From assembly GCA_937891215.1 (NCBI GenBank), contig CALAEU010000061.1:1-7658 (forward strand): a stretch of DNA of 7,658 nt, read 5' to 3'. This document shows, one piece after another, positions 1 to 5,927 of this stretch; position 1 is the stretch's first letter, and each line of letters opens with the position of its first letter. A program made the position numbers and the translations under genes. This DNA is from an uncultured Clostridia bacterium (GTDB taxonomy: Bacteria > Bacillota_A > Clostridia > Oscillospirales > Acutalibacteraceae). Below the pieces are notes generated by a model, which ran no database searches, was not told where the DNA came from, and saw only the letters and a list, made by a program, of their open reading frames with translations.

Positions 1-320
1 GTCAGGCCCTGGGCGTTGAACCAGTTGGCGATGTTCATGTTCATGGTATTCTTGATGGAATACACGAAGCTGCCGTCGCTCTTGGGCTTGGAGATATCCG
101 GCATCAGACCGGTCAGGCTGGTATATTCGCCATTGGTGGTGTTGGAGGGGTAGGTGGCCCAGTAATTGGTGAAGTTGAAGCCACTGTTGGCAAGCTTATA
201 AAGGGTGGGGGTCAGCTCCGGATGGATGGCCTGCTCCGAGAAGGATTCAGCGGTAAGAAGGATCAGATTGTAGCCTTCGAACATACCGGTGTATTCGTTC
301 CGGTTGGTGGCTTGGGATGG
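1..320 (-). CDS. LTA synthase family protein (alkaline-phosphatase-superfamily phosphoglycerol transferase), internal fragment
   Basis: The minus strand is open throughout and reads as the start of the extracellular catalytic domain of an LtaS-like enzyme. These enzymes move glycerol-phosphate from phosphatidylglycerol onto lipoteichoic acid or related polymers outside the membrane. Visible landmarks, N to C, are a linker with NEYTGMFEGYN, a strand ending LLTAESFS whose Glu (codon 246-248) matches the metal-binding Glu of LtaS, a helix with PTLYKL, and TTNGEY, whose first Thr (codon 138-140) aligns with the catalytic Thr nucleophile. The C-terminal end continues beyond position 1. The N-terminal transmembrane part is missing: family-like sequence fades at about 310-325 and nothing upstream resembles the family. 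G+C is about 53% by hand count over 1-300, against about 27-33% in lines sampled elsewhere. Family assignment is by recognition of the motifs. The piece probably comes from another locus or organism. Confidence 0.8.
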
Positions 321-466
321 AACGGAAGGATGGGATGGAATGGCGATTATACTGTGTATTCAGGTAATATTACAGGTGCCGATTACCGTTCAACATATGC
401 TGTGCTGGAAACAGGCATTGGAGGCTGCTGTGTATTATGAAAATAGTTATGCGAAGGTGATATAGT
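321..466. other. Unassigned stretch between two gene fragments
   Basis: This 146-base stretch separates the LTA-synthase fragment from the next start codon. Two plus-strand frames are open. One ends in YYENSYAKVI with a TAG at 463-465, one base before the next ATG, and could be the C-terminus of a gene that once preceded it in an operon. The other ends at a TGA at 438-440. The minus strand has stops in all frames over 361-420. I do not recognise either peptide. A 10-base direct repeat (TGGGATGGAA at 313-322 and 331-340) lies at the boundary with the GC-rich block and may mark the breakpoint. Confidence 0.4.
453..460 (+). promoter_or_regulatory. Shine-Dalgarno site before the 467 ATG
   Basis: GAAGGTGA lies 6 bases before the ATG at 467. 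It supports that start as the genuine beginning of a gene, even though the rest of that gene is not present downstream. Confidence 0.55.
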
Positions 467-643
467 ATGGCAAAAGAACAAAAGAAAAATATCGCTGTAA
501 CGGTAGATAATCTTCATATTACATATAGAGGATTAAAGAAGTTTGAAGTTGAAGAAGCAGAGGCAGGAGATATAATAGAAATTTCAGGAATTACTGATAT
601 AAATATAGGAGATACTATAATTTTTCAAAAAGAACCTGAATAA
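467..643 (+). pseudogene. Chimeric ORF: transporter-ATPase-like N-terminus joined to TypA/BipA domain II fragment
   Basis: This 58-residue ORF appears to join two unrelated genes. Residues 1-25 (MAKEQKKNIAVTVDNLHITY, then RGLKK) look like the N-terminus of an ABC ATPase of the TagH/RfbE polysaccharide or teichoic-acid export type, where a V-x-NL-x-I-x-YR strand precedes the Walker A domain. No Walker A follows. Residues about 22-52 (GLKKFEVEEAEAGDI, then ISGITDINIGDTI) match domain II of the ribosome-associated GTPase TypA/BipA, a family of roughly 600 residues, with no G domain before it and no domain III or V after it. The two halves share the segment coding GLKK (about 530-541), a natural place for a microhomology join. 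The last residues (FQKEPE) look like neither family and overlap the HAD fragment on the other strand. TypA recognition is strong; the TagH-like reading is tentative. It is unlikely to be a functional gene. Confidence 0.65.
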
Positions 644-697
644 ATGAAAAGCACTTTCACCATCATAAATTGTGTTGTCAAAATCATAAACATTCAT
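584..697 (-). pseudogene. HAD-superfamily phosphatase (HAD-IB-like), N-terminal fragment
   Basis: The minus-strand ATG at 695-697 opens a 37-codon frame beginning MNVYDFDNTIYDGES. This is HAD motif I, DxDxT: the first Asp (residue 5) is the nucleophile and the second (residue 7) the general acid/base of HAD phosphatases. The following FRFFLKNY is typical of HAD-IB, phosphoserine-phosphatase-like proteins. After about residue 25-27 (position ~617-625) the family pattern is lost and a TGA ends the frame at 584-586, so motifs II-IV and the cap domain are missing. The start overlaps the end of the MFS gene by 14 bases, indicating that the intact gene was translationally coupled to the transporter. 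The sequence beyond the break is the TypA fragment on the opposite strand, so the truncation comes from a join and not from point mutation. It could have dephosphorylated a substrate linked to the transporter (inference). Confidence 0.75.
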
Positions 698-1958
698 TAT
701 TTTTAAACCTGTTCCATTTTTTAATGTTGAGTGCGGTGAAAAGTAAAGCTATTATATCAATTACAATCCATACAATAACAGTACCGTTCCAGCCTATATT
801 GTCTGAAATTATACCAAAACCATAGGTGGCAGCGGCACAGCCTATGTAAGCAGTAGCATTCATAATGCCTGTAACTGTTGCAGTTTTACCATATTTTGCA
901 AATTGCATAGGAACCAGTGTTATAATCATATAGTTGAAAGTATGCATTGCAGTAGTGCCGAGAGCTAAAAGAATAACACTTAAAATAACTGGTAAATCTT
1001 TCATAAATATAAGGAATGTAAACGGAATTAAAACAAAACCTAAAATAAATGCACCAGTTTTAAGTTCATCTTTTTTGAAAACTTTATTATATAAAGGTGT
1101 AACGATGTAATTACCGCTTAAATTTACTATTGGTAAAATAATAGAAACAAATACAGAAAAAGCTACAGGTGTGTTGTAAGTTTCTGTAATCATAGTCGGT
1201 ACCCAGGTAGTAATACCTTCTTTAATAGCACCGTGAATTGCATCTGCGGGTAATACTAAAAGAAGACCAGCAGAGAGGAAAAGCGGCAAAAATTTATTTA
1301 TACTTTTTAATTTAGTATTATCTTCTTTTTTGCTATTATTTATATTACTTTCAATTGGCATATTGGTAATATGTTTTTTTGAAAGAAAATATGTAACAGC
1401 AAAGAAAACAAAAGCGAAAATAAGAACAACTGAAGAAGAATAAAAAACATATTTCCAGTTAAAGAATTTAATAGAAACAGATGCTAAAATATAAGCAAGA
1501 ACTGTACCTATTGGTAATGTGGCAGAAATATTAAGACACGCTTTACTACGCATATCATAATTTATAATATTTGCTAAAATTTTAAGAATTGCCGCCCACA
1601 AAAGTGAGAGTGCAAAACCATTAAACCCCCATACAATAGCCATAGTAACATTTGTAGTGCAGAATGTCATTAAAATATTTGTACCTGCAGATAAAAACAA
1701 ACCAAGCATTATCATTTTAAACGGAGAAATTTTATCGCCTAAAAATCCATTTATAATCTGGAAAAATCCGTAAACTATAAAGAATGCAGAACCTATTATA
1801 CCCGCCTGTGACTTTGTGAAAAGTCCATCCGCTAAAATATCAGGCAAAGCGGCAGAGTAGTTTATTCTGCCGACATAAGAGGCGGCATAAGCAATAAAAC
1901 ACGCTATAAAAACTAGTAATGAGTATTTTTTACTTTCTAAATATTGTTGTGTTTTCAA
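684..1958 (-). CDS. MFS transporter, organophosphate:phosphate antiporter (GlpT/UhpT-like) type
   Basis: This is a 424-residue polytopic inner-membrane protein with about 12 hydrophobic helices in two halves, separated by a polar, Lys/Asn-rich cytoplasmic loop at about residues 193-225. The first helix ends in YVGRINYS (Arg31), the pattern of the OPA branch of the major facilitator superfamily, where an Arg at this place binds the phosphate group of the substrate. Other branch-like features are GDKISP after helix 2 and GITTWVPT early in the second half. The length is usual for the family. The start is TTG at 1956-1958, supported by GAGGAAG seven bases upstream and by the lack of any nearby in-frame ATG. 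The gene overlaps the HAD phosphatase fragment by 14 bases, consistent with uptake and processing of a phosphorylated organic compound. The substrate cannot be read from the sequence; glycerol-phosphate or sugar-phosphate is a guess from the family. Confidence 0.85.
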   Translation of the reverse strand: MKTQQYLESKKYSLLVFIACFIAYAASYVGRINYSAALPDILADGLFTKSQAGIIGSAFFIVYGFFQIINGFLGDKISPFKMIMLGLFLSAGTNILMTFCTTNVTMAIVWGFNGFALSLLWAAILKILANIINYDMRSKACLNISATLPIGTVLAYILASVSIKFFNWKYVFYSSSVVLIFAFVFFAVTYFLSKKHITNMPIESNINNSKKEDNTKLKSINKFLPLFLSAGLLLVLPADAIHGAIKEGITTWVPTMITETYNTPVAFSVFVSIILPIVNLSGNYIVTPLYNKVFKKDELKTGAFILGFVLIPFTFLIFMKDLPVILSVILLALGTTAMHTFNYMIITLVPMQFAKYGKTATVTGIMNATAYIGCAAATYGFGIISDNIGWNGTVIVWIVIDIIALLFTALNIKKWNRFKNNECL

Positions 1959-1965
1959 ATAATCG

Positions 1966-1972
1966 CTTCCTC
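1966..1972 (-). promoter_or_regulatory. Shine-Dalgarno site that decides a TTG start
   Basis: GAGGAAG on the minus strand lies 7 bases before the TTG at 1956-1958. No in-frame ATG lies between them, so this site fixes the unusual start codon of the MFS transporter. Confidence 0.75.
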
Positions 1973-1998
1973 AGAAATTAGTAGAAATAACAAAGAAT

Positions 1999-2026
1999 AT
2001 TTTACCATATTTAAAGGTAGTGTCAA
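1999..2026 (-). promoter_or_regulatory. Sigma-A-type promoter of the MFS transporter gene
   Basis: On the minus strand a perfect -35 TTGACA (2021-2026) is followed after 16 bases by TAAAAT (1999-2004). Transcription would start near 1992, giving a leader of about 34 bases that contains the Shine-Dalgarno site. No operator palindrome is obvious. Confidence 0.7.
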
Positions 2027-2044
2027 GCATAATAAAAATAAAAG

Positions 2045-2073
2045 TTGAGATTTATAAAATAATATGATAAAAT
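2045..2073 (+). promoter_or_regulatory. Sigma-A-type promoter of the serine hydrolase gene
   Basis: TTGAGA (2045-2050) is followed, after exactly 17 bases, by TAAAAT (2068-2073). The start of transcription would be near 2080, leaving a leader of about 28 bases. Its -35 box is only 18 bases from the -35 box of the opposing MFS promoter, so the two polymerases approach the same short region back to back. Confidence 0.65.
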
Positions 2074-2092
2074 AAGAAAAAATCACGACTGC

Positions 2093-2099
2093 AAAGGAG
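2093..2099 (+). promoter_or_regulatory. Shine-Dalgarno site of the serine hydrolase
   Basis: AAAGGAG lies 9 bases before the ATG at 2109 and confirms that start. Confidence 0.7.
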
Positions 2100-2108
2100 T
2101 GTTACACG

Positions 2109-3728
2109 ATGGCAAAAGAAAAATTTACGCTTGGAAGGGCAAAAAGTCCTGAAGAGGTTGGTGTTTCTTCAAAAGAAGTAGTAGAATTCTTACGCGATAT
2201 GAAAGAAAATAAACTTGAGTTTCATAGTTTTATGGTAATAAAAAATGACAAAGTTGCTTGTGAATTATACCGCGCACCATTTAACAAAGAAACACCACAT
2301 TCTGCGTATTCAATAAGTAAAACTGTTACCGCTATTGCGGCAGGTTTTGCAATAGAAGAAGGTCTTTTTACTCTCGATACAAGAATTGTAGATGTTTTTC
2401 CAGAATACATTCCTGAAAAAGTTGATGGAAGAATATTTAAAGTTACTGTAAGAAATCTTCTTACAATGACTGCAGGCATTTCACCGAATCTTTTTCTTAA
2501 CAAAAATAAAACAGACTGGTTAGAAGAATATTTTAAATCATCATTTTATGGTGAACCAGGTACATTCCGTTATGTGAATGAAAATATTTTTGTTTTAAGT
2601 GCAATGATTTGCAGACTTTCAAAAACAACACTCCGCGAATATTTAACACCGCGTCTTTTTGCACCACTAGGTATTGATTTTCCTGAATGGGAAACAAATC
2701 AGGATGGTATAGAAGCAGGTGGTTGGGGGCTGTCTTTAAAATTAGAAGACCTTGCTAAAATTATGTATTGCCTCAGCAATAACGGTAAGGTAGAAAAGAA
2801 ACAGATTATTCCTGGAAACTGGGTTATTGAAATGACTGATGCACACGCAGATACATCTATATGTAAAAATATTGATACAGATAAAGGGTATGGTTACTGC
2901 GTATGGCGTAATGGTGGTAATTCGAGTTACAGAGCTAACGGAATGTTTTCACAATTTGGTATTGTATTCCCAGAAGAAAATGCAGTTTTAGTCTGCTTTG
3001 GTGCAATTGCAAGTGAGCAGGAAGCAAGAGATTGTATCTGGCGCCACTTCCCGAAAGCATTTATTGAACCTGATAAAAGGGCAAAAGAGCCTGCTTACGA
3101 AGATTTTTACAATATTGCAGATGAATTCAAAATAGATAACCCGAGTGTATCAATCCGTTCATTACAGGAAGCAAAATTAAATAATAAAACAATTGAAATT
3201 AAAAGAAAAGTTCTTCTTAATCTCATTGGTTTCCCTGTCAGTGTAATTCCGTTTACTGTTACATTTTTAAATGGCAAAAGGGCTGGTAATATAGATAACA
3301 TCAACTTTACATTCAAAGAAAAAGAATGTCTTATGAGTTGGTGCGAGGGTAATGAAAAAAATACCGTTACCTGCGGTATGGATGGCTATTTAAGATATGG
3401 TGACATTACTTTAGCAGGTGTAAAATACAAAGTTTGTTGCTATGCAGAATGGGATGAAAGTGACATTTTTAAAGTCAATATAAGACCAATAGAAACTGCA
3501 TCAAAAAGGAAACTCAAATTTACATTTGTCGGTACAGAAAATGTAATAATGAAACCACTTTCTACACCAAAGGTTAAAGATATGGCAGTATCTTTAGTAG
3601 GTGCTGCTTCTGAAGTTATTGACAACGATTTAGTTGTTAAAGTTATGCAAAAGGCAACAAAATATGTGCCGTGGGTGTTAGAACCAAGGCATAAGGGTAA
3701 ATTGGTTGGTCGTAAGGATATTTATTAA
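2109..3728 (+). CDS. Serine hydrolase, beta-lactamase / class C PBP fold, with C-terminal extra domain
   Basis: The 539-residue protein has the catalytic set of the beta-lactamase-family (COG1680-type) serine hydrolases. SISK (Ser68 nucleophile, Lys71) starts the active-site helix, YVN (Tyr155-Asn157) is the second motif, and RANG (275-278) is at the place of the third, KTG/HxG-like motif. Residues 1-320 form the hydrolase domain. Residues ~320-539 are a separate, apparently beta-rich region that I do not recognise, so the protein is longer than the usual 350-450 residues. There is no signal peptide or N-terminal membrane helix, so it is probably cytoplasmic, which argues against a role on peptidoglycan and for an esterase or amidase. 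Such family members cannot be given a substrate from sequence. It is monocistronic, with its own promoter and ribosome site, diverges from the MFS transporter, and is followed by an inverted repeat and a terminator. Confidence 0.85.
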   Translation: MAKEKFTLGRAKSPEEVGVSSKEVVEFLRDMKENKLEFHSFMVIKNDKVACELYRAPFNKETPHSAYSISKTVTAIAAGFAIEEGLFTLDTRIVDVFPEYIPEKVDGRIFKVTVRNLLTMTAGISPNLFLNKNKTDWLEEYFKSSFYGEPGTFRYVNENIFVLSAMICRLSKTTLREYLTPRLFAPLGIDFPEWETNQDGIEAGGWGLSLKLEDLAKIMYCLSNNGKVEKKQIIPGNWVIEMTDAHADTSICKNIDTDKGYGYCVWRNGGNSSYRANGMFSQFGIVFPEENAVLVCFGAIASEQEARDCIWRHFPKAFIEPDKRAKEPAYEDFYNIADEFKIDNPSVSIRSLQEAKLNNKTIEIKRKVLLNLIGFPVSVIPFTVTFLNGKRAGNIDNINFTFKEKECLMSWCEGNEKNTVTCGMDGYLRYGDITLAGVKYKVCCYAEWDESDIFKVNIRPIETASKRKLKFTFVGTENVIMKPLSTPKVKDMAVSLVGAASEVIDNDLVVKVMQKATKYVPWVLEPRHKGKLVGRKDIY

Positions 3729-3833
3729 AAACTGCCATATTTAGCGTATAAGACAATTTTTTACCCACTCGACGTACCTTTGTACGCCATCGGGGTAAAG
3801 AAATTGCCTTCTGCATCTAAATCTGACAGTTTT
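3728..3833. repeat. Imperfect long inverted repeat (about 106 bases) after the serine hydrolase
   Basis: The arms begin AAAACTG (3728-3734) and end CAGTTTT (3827-3833). Between them matching blocks face each other in order: ATTTAG/CTAAAT, CAATTT/AAATTG, TTACCC/GGGTAA, and finally CGTAC, loop CTTT, GTACG at the centre. The whole can fold into one long interrupted hairpin in RNA or single-stranded DNA. It starts at the last base of the serine hydrolase stop codon. Such structures in Firmicutes intergenic regions are often dispersed palindromic repeats or small non-autonomous elements; that identity is an inference. It has no clean T-tract, so it is not an obvious terminator. Confidence 0.7.
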
Positions 3834-3859
3834 ACAGAGTTGTATATTTAGCACAAAAC

Positions 3860-3904
3860 AAAACCCCGAGGACAAAAAAATGTCTTCGGAGTTTTTGTAT
3901 TTTT
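3860..3904. terminator. Bidirectional intrinsic terminator between convergent genes
   Basis: Arms 3860-3874 and 3881-3895 pair over 15 positions, with one C-A mismatch and one G-T pair, around a loop of six A. The GC-rich core is CCGAGGACA against TGTCTTCGG. On the plus strand the stem runs into GTTTTTGTATTTTT, a good U-tract for ending the serine hydrolase transcript. On the minus strand it runs into TTTTGTTTTG, so it can also stop the alpha-glucanase transcript. Confidence 0.85.
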
Positions 3905-4051
3905 AAATGATTTGGCTTACGCCATGAATTGCATAAATGCATGAAGTGTTACACATGATTTGATTTGAACATATAATGCCGTTAGGCAAATCATGCATCG
4001 TAAGATGCAATTATGAAAGCCATTTCAATTCATGCCTCGGGCAAATCATTT
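3905..4051. repeat. Modular palindromic element with terminal inverted repeats (MITE-like)
   Basis: AAATGATTTG (3905-3914) and its exact complement CAAATCATTT (4042-4051) bound a 147-base element. The match continues inward through small compensated hairpins to CATGAATTG / CAATTCATG. Inside lie a series of short hairpins: GGC-TTAC-GCC (3914-3923), TGCAT-AA-ATGCA (3930-3941), GTG-TTA-CAC, GCC-GTTA-GGC (3978-3987), TGCATC-GTAA-GATGCA (3994-4009) and GCC-TCG-GGC (4033-4041). They are joined by variants of AAATCAT/AATTCAT. No ORF is present. It ends 8 bases from the alpha-glucanase stop codon and could act on that mRNA's 3' end. The architecture fits a short non-autonomous element or dispersed repeat; identity and copy number cannot be judged from one copy. 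Confidence 0.7.
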
Positions 4052-4059
4052 TAAAAAAA

Positions 4060-5922
4060 CTAAAAATCTTTTAAAAGCACAACAGCCCCAAACGCCGGTA
4101 CAGTAACAGAGTCTGTTACTGGTAAATCCTTTGTGAGTTCTACTGTATTCCAGAATTCATAAGGGAGATTATAACTTATTTCGTGATTGTTTTTATTTGC
4201 AATCACGAATATTTTTTGTTCGTTACTTTCTCTTATATATGCTACACAAGAGAGCATTGCGGAGTAAGGAGTAAATCTGCCGTCTTTAAGACAAGTGAGT
4301 TTATGGCGTAATTTACCTAACTTTTTGTACCAGTTTATAAGTGATTTGTCTTCATTACCCCAAGGGTAAAATGCTCTGTTAAAAGGGTCACTCCCACCTT
4401 GGAGTCCTGCTTCATCACCATAATAAATTGATGGGAACCCAGGTAATGTGTACTGTAAAACAGTAGCGGTTTTTAAAAGTTCTTTTGCGTGGGCATATTC
4501 GTTGTCAGTTAACCTATAACCCGCCTGAATTTCGCGTGGTTTATGTTCTAACTCGAAATTTATAAGCCTTGTCAAAATTCTTGCAGTGTCGTGAGTGCCG
4601 ATATGATTCATAAGCACATCAAGCGCAGGTTTCGGGTAATTTTCGCAAACAGAAACGACTGTTTCCATAAAATTCTCTGCTACACCATAACGCATAAAAT
4701 CAAGAATTGCATTAGCAAATGGGTAATTCATTACGCTATCTAACTGACCACCTAATAAATACCTTCTTCTCCCACCGTGACTGAATTTGTTTGTGGCATC
4801 TTCCCATACTTCGCCTATAACAAAATAATCATCATTGAGAGATTTTACCGATTTATAAAGTGCATCTATAAATTTGTCAGGCAATTCGTCAGCAACATCA
4901 AGCCTGTAACCAGATGCACCAAACTGAAGCCATTTTTCTAAAATTCCACCTTTACCTGTAATAAACTCAATATATTCATCGTTTTCTTCGTTTGTTTCAG
5001 GTAAAGTGTCAATTCCCCACCAACTTTTGTAAGTTCCATCATTATTGAAAGTAAACCAAGGGGAATACTCTGATTCTTTTGAGTTGTAAGCACCAATGGA
5101 ATCGTAACGTTTTTCTCTGTTAAAATAAATACTGTCACTACCGGTGTGACTGAAAACACCGTCTAGAATGACTTTTATTCCATATTTTTCCGATTCTTTG
5201 CAAAGTTCTTTAAAATCATTCTCGTCACCTAAAAGTGTGTCGATTTTACTGTAATCTGCGGTGTTGTAACGATGATTGGAATGTGCTTCAAAAATGGGAT
5301 TTAAATAAAGAATTGTAGTGCCAAGGTAAGCAATATAAGGAAGTTTTTCTTTAATTCCTTTTAAATCACCCTGGAAATAATCGTTGTTTAAAATTTTACC
5401 TTCTTCGTTTGGTTTCCAGACAGGAATATCAGTTGAATTTTCGTGAATTACTCGGTCAGTTGGCACATTTTTTTTCTTTTCACCTGAAAAATAAAATCTG
5501 TCAGGAAAAATCTGGTACATAATACCGCCTTTTACCCATTCTGGTGTTTTGTAATCAGGTGAATAGATGGTTTGTTGCCATTCTTTGCCTTGTGACGCAA
5601 AAGACCCGAGACCTGCAGAACGCAGGTAAATATGATTTGTACCAAAAGGTGTTTCGTAATTGAAGTGGTAAAAATAAAGACCAGTGTTTTCGAATGTGTA
5701 GTCAATACCCCACCATTCTTCGTTATCACCATTCATACCGCACCATAATAAATCGTGATAATAGTAATTATTAAAGTCATCGTGAATAACAAGTGTTACC
5801 TTACTGCAATTTATAGAACGAGGCATAAGAACAGAAAACCGCAAGTTTTCACCTGCGGCCAAACTACCGAATATTGATTTATGTCTTGTATCTCTCGAAT
5901 TAAAAGGTACAAAATCAGTCAA
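4060..5922 (-). CDS. Cytoplasmic GH13 alpha-glucanase (neopullulanase / cyclomaltodextrinase-like alpha-glycosidase)
   Basis: A 620-residue alpha-amylase-family enzyme that should hydrolyse alpha-1,4 (perhaps also alpha-1,6) bonds in maltodextrins, cyclodextrins or pullulan fragments. Residues 1-~125 form an N-terminal beta-sandwich of the CBM34 kind. The TIM barrel starts at MYQIFPDRF (135-143) and carries all GH13 regions: NPIFEAHSNHRYNTADY (208-224, region V), DGVFSH (254-259, region I), GYRLDVADE (338-346; nucleophile Asp342, region II), GEVWE (370-374; acid/base Glu371, region III) and GTHD (442-445; Asp445, region IV). A C-terminal beta domain ends the chain. All catalytic residues are intact. 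There is no signal peptide, so it acts inside the cell on imported or stored glucan. The start is TTG (5920-5922): a stop codon directly precedes it and the next in-frame Met is residue 33. It lies 5 bases after the galE stop. Signatures such as RRRYLLGGQLDSVMNYPF suggest subfamily GH13_39 or GH13_20; I cannot decide between them. Confidence 0.9.
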   Translation of the reverse strand: MTDFVPFNSRDTRHKSIFGSLAAGENLRFSVLMPRSINCSKVTLVIHDDFNNYYYHDLLWCGMNGDNEEWWGIDYTFENTGLYFYHFNYETPFGTNHIYLRSAGLGSFASQGKEWQQTIYSPDYKTPEWVKGGIMYQIFPDRFYFSGEKKKNVPTDRVIHENSTDIPVWKPNEEGKILNNDYFQGDLKGIKEKLPYIAYLGTTILYLNPIFEAHSNHRYNTADYSKIDTLLGDENDFKELCKESEKYGIKVILDGVFSHTGSDSIYFNREKRYDSIGAYNSKESEYSPWFTFNNDGTYKSWWGIDTLPETNEENDEYIEFITGKGGILEKWLQFGASGYRLDVADELPDKFIDALYKSVKSLNDDYFVIGEVWEDATNKFSHGGRRRYLLGGQLDSVMNYPFANAILDFMRYGVAENFMETVVSVCENYPKPALDVLMNHIGTHDTARILTRLINFELEHKPREIQAGYRLTDNEYAHAKELLKTATVLQYTLPGFPSIYYGDEAGLQGGSDPFNRAFYPWGNEDKSLINWYKKLGKLRHKLTCLKDGRFTPYSAMLSCVAYIRESNEQKIFVIANKNNHEISYNLPYEFWNTVELTKDLPVTDSVTVPAFGAVVLLKDF

Positions 5923-5927
5923 TTAAA

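Noticed and set aside
222..440. A 72-codon plus-strand ORF
   Set aside because: It starts antisense to the LTA-synthase fragment and crosses the probable breakpoint near 320. It has no ribosome site and its sequence matches no family I know.
584..697. Simple frameshift in the HAD gene as the cause of truncation
   Set aside because: No other frame beyond about 617 continues the HAD pattern; the sequence there is TypA coding on the opposite strand.
2222..2503. Minus-strand ORFs inside the serine hydrolase gene (also 3107-3316 and 3440-3625)
   Set aside because: They are antisense shadows of a gene with full catalytic motifs, and none has a ribosome site or protein-like pattern.
3905..4051. 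Possible CRISPR array
   Set aside because: The repeated units are short palindromes of varying sequence and spacing, not identical repeats with uniform unique spacers.
4938..5159. Minus-strand ORFs in a second frame within the GH13 gene (also 5532-5732)
   Set aside because: The GH13 frame holds all the conserved motifs over these stretches; the other frame is a shadow.
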